Of a stretch of DNA of 64,000 nucleotides, positions 60,567 through 64,000 are shown piece after piece. Numbering within the stretch: the first letter of the stretch is position 1; each line of letters opens with the position of its first letter. A model generated the notes under the pieces. The model was given only the letters and a program-made list of their open reading frames with translations. It had not been told where the DNA came from and did no database searches. The DNA is from Saccharothrix carnea. GTDB lineage: Bacteria > Actinomycetota > Actinomycetes > Mycobacteriales > Pseudonocardiaceae. The DNA lies in assembly GCF_003014735.1 (NCBI RefSeq), contig NZ_PYAX01000013.1:1-64000 (forward strand), read 5' to 3'. Both the position numbers and the translations under genes were made by a program.

Positions 60567-61578
60567 CCAACCGTTCCGCCCGACAACACACCAACCAACC
60601 CCCGGCCCCGGCCGCCCAACGAGCCGGGGCCCGGGACCACCCGCCCCCAACCGACCGCGCCAGGTTGGCGGCGGCTCACCGGCCCTCCAACCCCCAACCT
60701 CCAATCCACCAACCTTCACCTCATCAACACCCCACCGCCAAACCCGGGCAACCCCGCTCCCACCCACTTGCCTCGCCGCCAAACCACGCCGTGCAATCGG
60801 CTTCGCGGCTTCGCGGCTTCGCGGCTTCGCGCAAGGCGCTCGCCTTGCCTCGCGCCACCCGGTGACGCCCTGGCTTCGCACCGGCTTGAGGCGCCTCTGC
60901 CCTTCCTCCCGCCAACCGCCCTTCCGCCAACCACGCGGCGCAGTCGGCGCCGCAGGACCCGGCGGCGCTTGCCTTGCCCAGCGCCCAAAACCCGGCGCGC
61001 GGCCTCACAGCAACCCGGGGCGGCACCTGCCTTGCCACGCGCAACGACTGGTGCGCTGGGATTCCTCGCGGCTCGGGCACGACCCTGACTTCCCCCGAGC
61101 CACTGGCGACACGCCGATTTCCGCCTGCCCGGGCCCGATCCATCTGGCGCCGGGCATCAGCTCGACGGCGCACCGCTTCACGGGGCCCACGCCGCTGCCC
61201 TGTCTCGTCAAGCGCCGACGACGGTGTGCCGCGGTGCTCGCCGCTGACCGTTCCACGGCTCGTCTGCTGGCGGCGGTCCGGGCTCGCGTGGTCCGGGGTC
61301 GTGGGCGAGGGCTGGGGTCGTGGTGGGCGGGGGGCTGGGGGCGGAGGGCTGGAGGCTGGGGGCGATTTGAGCGGGGGTGGAGTCGGGCGGGTTGGGGTTG
61401 GGCGGAGGGGGTGGTTTCGGCGGGTCCGCTGGTTTTCAACCGAGGTGCGGTAACGGTGTTTCCGTACATTTTTGGGCGATGATCACCCGATTGTGTTTGG
61501 TCGGGTGGGGGCCTGGCGGGTTGGACGCGTCGGCACCGAGGGCAGGTTAGTGGGTCGGCGAGCGGTGTGCAGGGTGGG
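60567..61578. repeat. about 1 kb of GC-rich repetitive non-coding DNA
   Basis: No gene is supported. It contains a tandem 8-base unit CTTCGCGG (three full copies and a partial, 60801-60831), inverted GCGCAAGGCGCTCGCCTTGC-like stretches, and G-rich runs at about 61300-61430. Long frames exist on both strands, but all give low-complexity Arg/Pro/Ala/Gly text without family likeness or ribosome sites. Confidence 0.6.
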
Positions 61579-63123
61579 TCACGGTGGGCAGACGGTGCCG
61601 TTGGACGGGACCTTGGCGTCCACCAAGAACTCCTCCGCCGCCCTCGTCGCGCACGCCGACTGGCCGAGTGCGCCGTGACCGCCACCTTGCCAGCCGACCA
61701 CGACCCCGGCGGGCAGGGCTTGGGCGGCACGTTCACTACCGTCGCGGGGCGTTACCGGATCGGTGGACGTGGTCAGCACGAGCATCGGCGGGGCACCGAC
61801 CAGCCTCGGCACCTTGACCTGCTGCGGCACGGGGAAGGGGCCGCAGGCCAGGAGCTTGCGGGCGAAGTAGGTGCCGAACAGCGGGTGCTTGGTGCGCCAG
61901 TCCGCGGTCAGGCCGGCCACCCGCTCGGGCGGCACGCGGGTCGTCGTGTCGTTGCAGCCGGTGATGACGGCGGCGTCGATGCGGGGCGGGTCGTCCTCCT
62001 GCTCGACCAGCAGCGGCTCGATGAAGGCGCTCAGCTTGGCGCCGTCGCCACCTTCCGCGGCCACGATGGCGTCGGCCAGCGCCGTCCACCGCGAGCGGTC
62101 CGCGATGCCGGCCAGGACGGCTTCCGTGGCAGTACCCGGGGTCAGGTCGAAGTCACCACCGCGCAACGGCTTGTCCCGCAACGACTCCAGCAGCGCCTTG
62201 AACCGGTCCGTCGCACCGGCACCCAGCGGGCAGCCCCGGATCACGCAGTCCTTCTGGAACGCCGAGAACGTCTCCTCCGCCGCCACCGCCCGCGTCTGCG
62301 ACACCGCCGTCACGTCCAGCGTCGGGTCCGGCGCGCCGTCGAACACCATCCGCCCGATCCGGTCCGGGAACCGCGCCGCGTACAGGGTCAGCACCCGCGA
62401 ACCCTCACCGAACCCGACCGCGTTCAGGTGCGGCACGTGCAACGCCTCGCGCAACTGCTCCAGGTCGGCCGACGCGCGCCACGAGTCCACCGCGGGCAAC
62501 CGGTTCTCCATGTCGAGCACGCACTCGCGGCTGGCCAGCGTGTACGCGTCGACCAGGTCCTCGTTCGACTCCGCACCGGGATCGGCCTCCACGATGCCCA
62601 CCCGCGCCGCGTCCGGCATGCACTGCACGGGGTCCGACTCGCCGGTGCCCCGCCGGTCCACACCGATCAGCGTGTACGTGCTCAGCACCGTCGCGGGCAG
62701 GCTCGCGGCCAGCCGCGCGGCCTTCACCGTCCCCGGCTCACCACCCGCCTCGCCGACCACGACCAGCGGGCTGCCGCCCGTGCCGACGCGCAGCAGCGAC
62801 ATGCCGAGGCTGCCCCGCCCGGGACGGCTCGGCACGTCCAGCCGCACGGTGAGCTGCGTGCACTCGTACTCCCACGTGCCCGCCGGCGCCGAGTCACCCA
62901 TCCGCTCGCGCGTCGAGTCCGTGCACGACGACCACGCCATGCCGGGCGTCTCGAAGCTCGCCAGCGGCGGGACCTCGCGCGGACCGGACGGCACGGTGGC
63001 CGACGACGGCTGCTCGCCGTCACCGTGCACGGCGATCACCGGCCGGGTCGACGGACCCGCGCTGCACGCGGCCAGCGCGCTCAGAGCCACCAGCATCCAA
63101 GTGGCGTGACGCCGACGCGGCAC
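61579..63123 (-). CDS. alpha/beta-hydrolase-fold lipoprotein lacking the nucleophile Ser
   Basis: A 514-residue exported lipoprotein of the TAP-like proteolytic alpha/beta hydrolase type. Signal with lipobox LAAC (Cys20), then IGVDRRGTGESDPVQCM and the nucleophile-elbow region NAVGFGEGSRVLTLYAARFP. The expected GxSxG serine is Gly239. The acid and His regions look preserved (TSTDPVTPRDGS and QGGGHGALGQSAC). So it may be inactive or use another residue. The start is GTG 63123, six bases after GAGGGG; a GTG at 63147 lacks a ribosome site. Several Cys pairs suit an extracellular location. Confidence 0.85.
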   Translation of the reverse strand: MPRRRHATWMLVALSALAACSAGPSTRPVIAVHGDGEQPSSATVPSGPREVPPLASFETPGMAWSSCTDSTRERMGDSAPAGTWEYECTQLTVRLDVPSRPGRGSLGMSLLRVGTGGSPLVVVGEAGGEPGTVKAARLAASLPATVLSTYTLIGVDRRGTGESDPVQCMPDAARVGIVEADPGAESNEDLVDAYTLASRECVLDMENRLPAVDSWRASADLEQLREALHVPHLNAVGFGEGSRVLTLYAARFPDRIGRMVFDGAPDPTLDVTAVSQTRAVAAEETFSAFQKDCVIRGCPLGAGATDRFKALLESLRDKPLRGGDFDLTPGTATEAVLAGIADRSRWTALADAIVAAEGGDGAKLSAFIEPLLVEQEDDPPRIDAAVITGCNDTTTRVPPERVAGLTADWRTKHPLFGTYFARKLLACGPFPVPQQVKVPRLVGAPPMLVLTTSTDPVTPRDGSERAAQALPAGVVVGWQGGGHGALGQSACATRAAEEFLVDAKVPSNGTVCPP

Positions 63124-63231
63124 AGCGGTCCCCTCGCTCTCTCCCACGGCATTGGTCTCCCGAAGGTGTGGTGCAGAGCCTCACACAGTCCAGGTGAGAC
63201 TTCGGTGAGCGGGCTGGGGGAGGATGTCGGC

Positions 63232-64000
63232 GTGGTCACGGTGCACATCGAAGGCGTCCCCGAACGCAGGCTCGGCCGATCGGGTCCGGTCACGCTCGCC
63301 GCCAAGGCGTTCGGGGCGATCCCGCCGACCGCTCTGGTCCTGTTGGGCGTGGTCAGCGTGCAGGTCGGCGCGGCCGTGGCCAAGCAGCTGTTCACCCAGG
63401 CGGGTGCCGCGGGCACGGTCACGCTGCGGCTCCTGCTGGCCGCCGTCGTGCTGCTGCTGGTGTGGCGTCCGTCGCTGCGCCTGGACCGGCGGACGTACGC
63501 GGTCATCGCCGGGTACGGGCTGGTGCTCGGCGCCATGAACCTGACCTTCTACCAGGCGATCAAGCACATCCCGCTGGGCGCGGCGGTCACCATCGAGTTC
63601 CTCGGGCCGCTGGCGGTGGCCGTGCTCGGGTCGCGGCGCTGGCTGGACGGGCTGTGGGCGCTGCTCGCGGCGGCCGGCGTGCTGCTGCTGACCAGGGTGG
63701 ACGGCGGCCTGGCGCTGCCCGGGGTGCTGTTCGCGCTGGCCGCGGCGGTGTGCTGGGCCGGGTACATCCTGCTGGCGGCGGCGCTGGGCAGCCGCACGTC
63801 GGACGGCAAGGGCCTGGCGCTGGCGATGGTGTTCGGCGCGGCCCTGGCGCTGCCGTTCGGCGTGGCCGAGGCGGGCACGATGCTGCTCGACCCGGTGGTG
63901 CTGATCGCGGGCGCGGCGGTGGCGCTGCTGTCGTCGGTGATCCCGTACTCGCTGGAGCTGGAGGCGCTGCGCAAGATCCCGCCGCGCGTGTTCGGCATCC
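63232..64000 (+). CDS. EamA-family exporter, RhtA-like (truncated by window end)
   Basis: The first 256 residues of an inner-membrane transporter, running off the window. Multiple helices (PPTALVLLGVVSVQVGAAVA, VTLRLLLAAVVLLLVW, TYAVIAGYGLVLGAMNLTFY) with the EamA repeat and IPLGAAVTIEFLGPLAVAVL, as in RhtA-type threonine/homoserine exporters. VIPYSLELEALRKIPPRVFG near the break is also typical. The start is GTG 63232, eight bases after GGGGGAGG; an ATG at 63224 is in another frame. Substrate is unproven. Confidence 0.9.
   Translation, partial: MVTVHIEGVPERRLGRSGPVTLAAKAFGAIPPTALVLLGVVSVQVGAAVAKQLFTQAGAAGTVTLRLLLAAVVLLLVWRPSLRLDRRTYAVIAGYGLVLGAMNLTFYQAIKHIPLGAAVTIEFLGPLAVAVLGSRRWLDGLWALLAAAGVLLLTRVDGGLALPGVLFALAAAVCWAGYILLAAALGSRTSDGKGLALAMVFGAALALPFGVAEAGTMLLDPVVLIAGAAVALLSSVIPYSLELEALRKIPPRVFGI

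Noticed and set aside
60801-60831. Tandem 8-base repeat considered as a CRISPR array
   Set aside because: The units are directly adjacent with no spacers, and no cas genes are present.
60288-61736. Several frames of 150-360 codons on both strands in the 1-kb repetitive region
   Set aside because: Composition is repeat-driven, and the frames overlap each other on all phases. Only the 33-codon Cys-rich frame has a proper ribosome site and clear organisation.

Overview
The window is high-GC actinobacterial DNA. Gene content and style point to the Pseudonocardiaceae, probably the Saccharothrix/Lentzea/Actinosynnema side: DUF3558 lipoproteins, many GTG starts, ESX-type small proteins, TIGR04222 membrane proteins, a coproporphyrin-branch heme operon and several large secreted S8 peptidases. 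It opens inside the 3' part of a 5S rRNA gene with its terminator, so it lies just downstream of an rRNA operon, and it ends inside an EamA-family exporter.

Layout. 0-16.8 kb is a mixed accessory stretch. It holds a MazG-like pyrophosphohydrolase and an AraC regulator divergent from an NmrA-like oxidoreductase; an HTH/ImmA-like protein with a degenerate HExxH site beside a methyltransferase relic; an RsbQ-RsbP pair; two DUF72 paralogues flanking an arylamine N-acetyltransferase; a four-gene, 4-nt-overlap ESX-like cassette; a DUF262 (GmrSD-type) relic; and a pRiA4b ORF-3-like gene lying between a decayed and an intact copy of an HNH nuclease. 16.8-29.9 kb is mostly core metabolism: fadA-fadB, two membrane proteins divergent from a MerR regulator, RNase D, a LuxR-type response regulator, a dipeptidase, DUF3000, and hemE-hemY-hemQ.

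29.9-40 kb carries three tandem paralogous secreted S8 peptidases of 1070-1082 residues, all leftward. 40.1-45.5 kb is the most unusual region: a DUF692 (MNIO) enzyme overlapping a small probable partner protein, then a Cys-rich lipoprotein, and upstream on the same strand three TIGR04222-type membrane proteins, two ending in Gly/Ser/Cys low-complexity tails. Because DUF692 enzymes elsewhere oxidise peptide cysteines, the tails are attractive candidate substrates. A 21-codon reading frame with a strong ribosome site precedes this set.

45.6-64 kb contains msrB, an asparaginase divergent from a GntR regulator over a perfect palindrome, two acyl-CoA dehydrogenases divergent from a TetR regulator over palindromes, a stand-alone LigD polymerase domain, a Hyg-like aminoglycoside kinase homologue, a GH81-CBM6 beta-1,3-glucanase behind a perfect LacI-type palindrome with a DUF1996 protein, a DUF6319 protein, an easily missed 33-codon frame for a peptide with 8 cysteines, about 1 kb of GC-rich repetitive non-coding DNA, and an alpha/beta hydrolase lipoprotein without its nucleophile serine.
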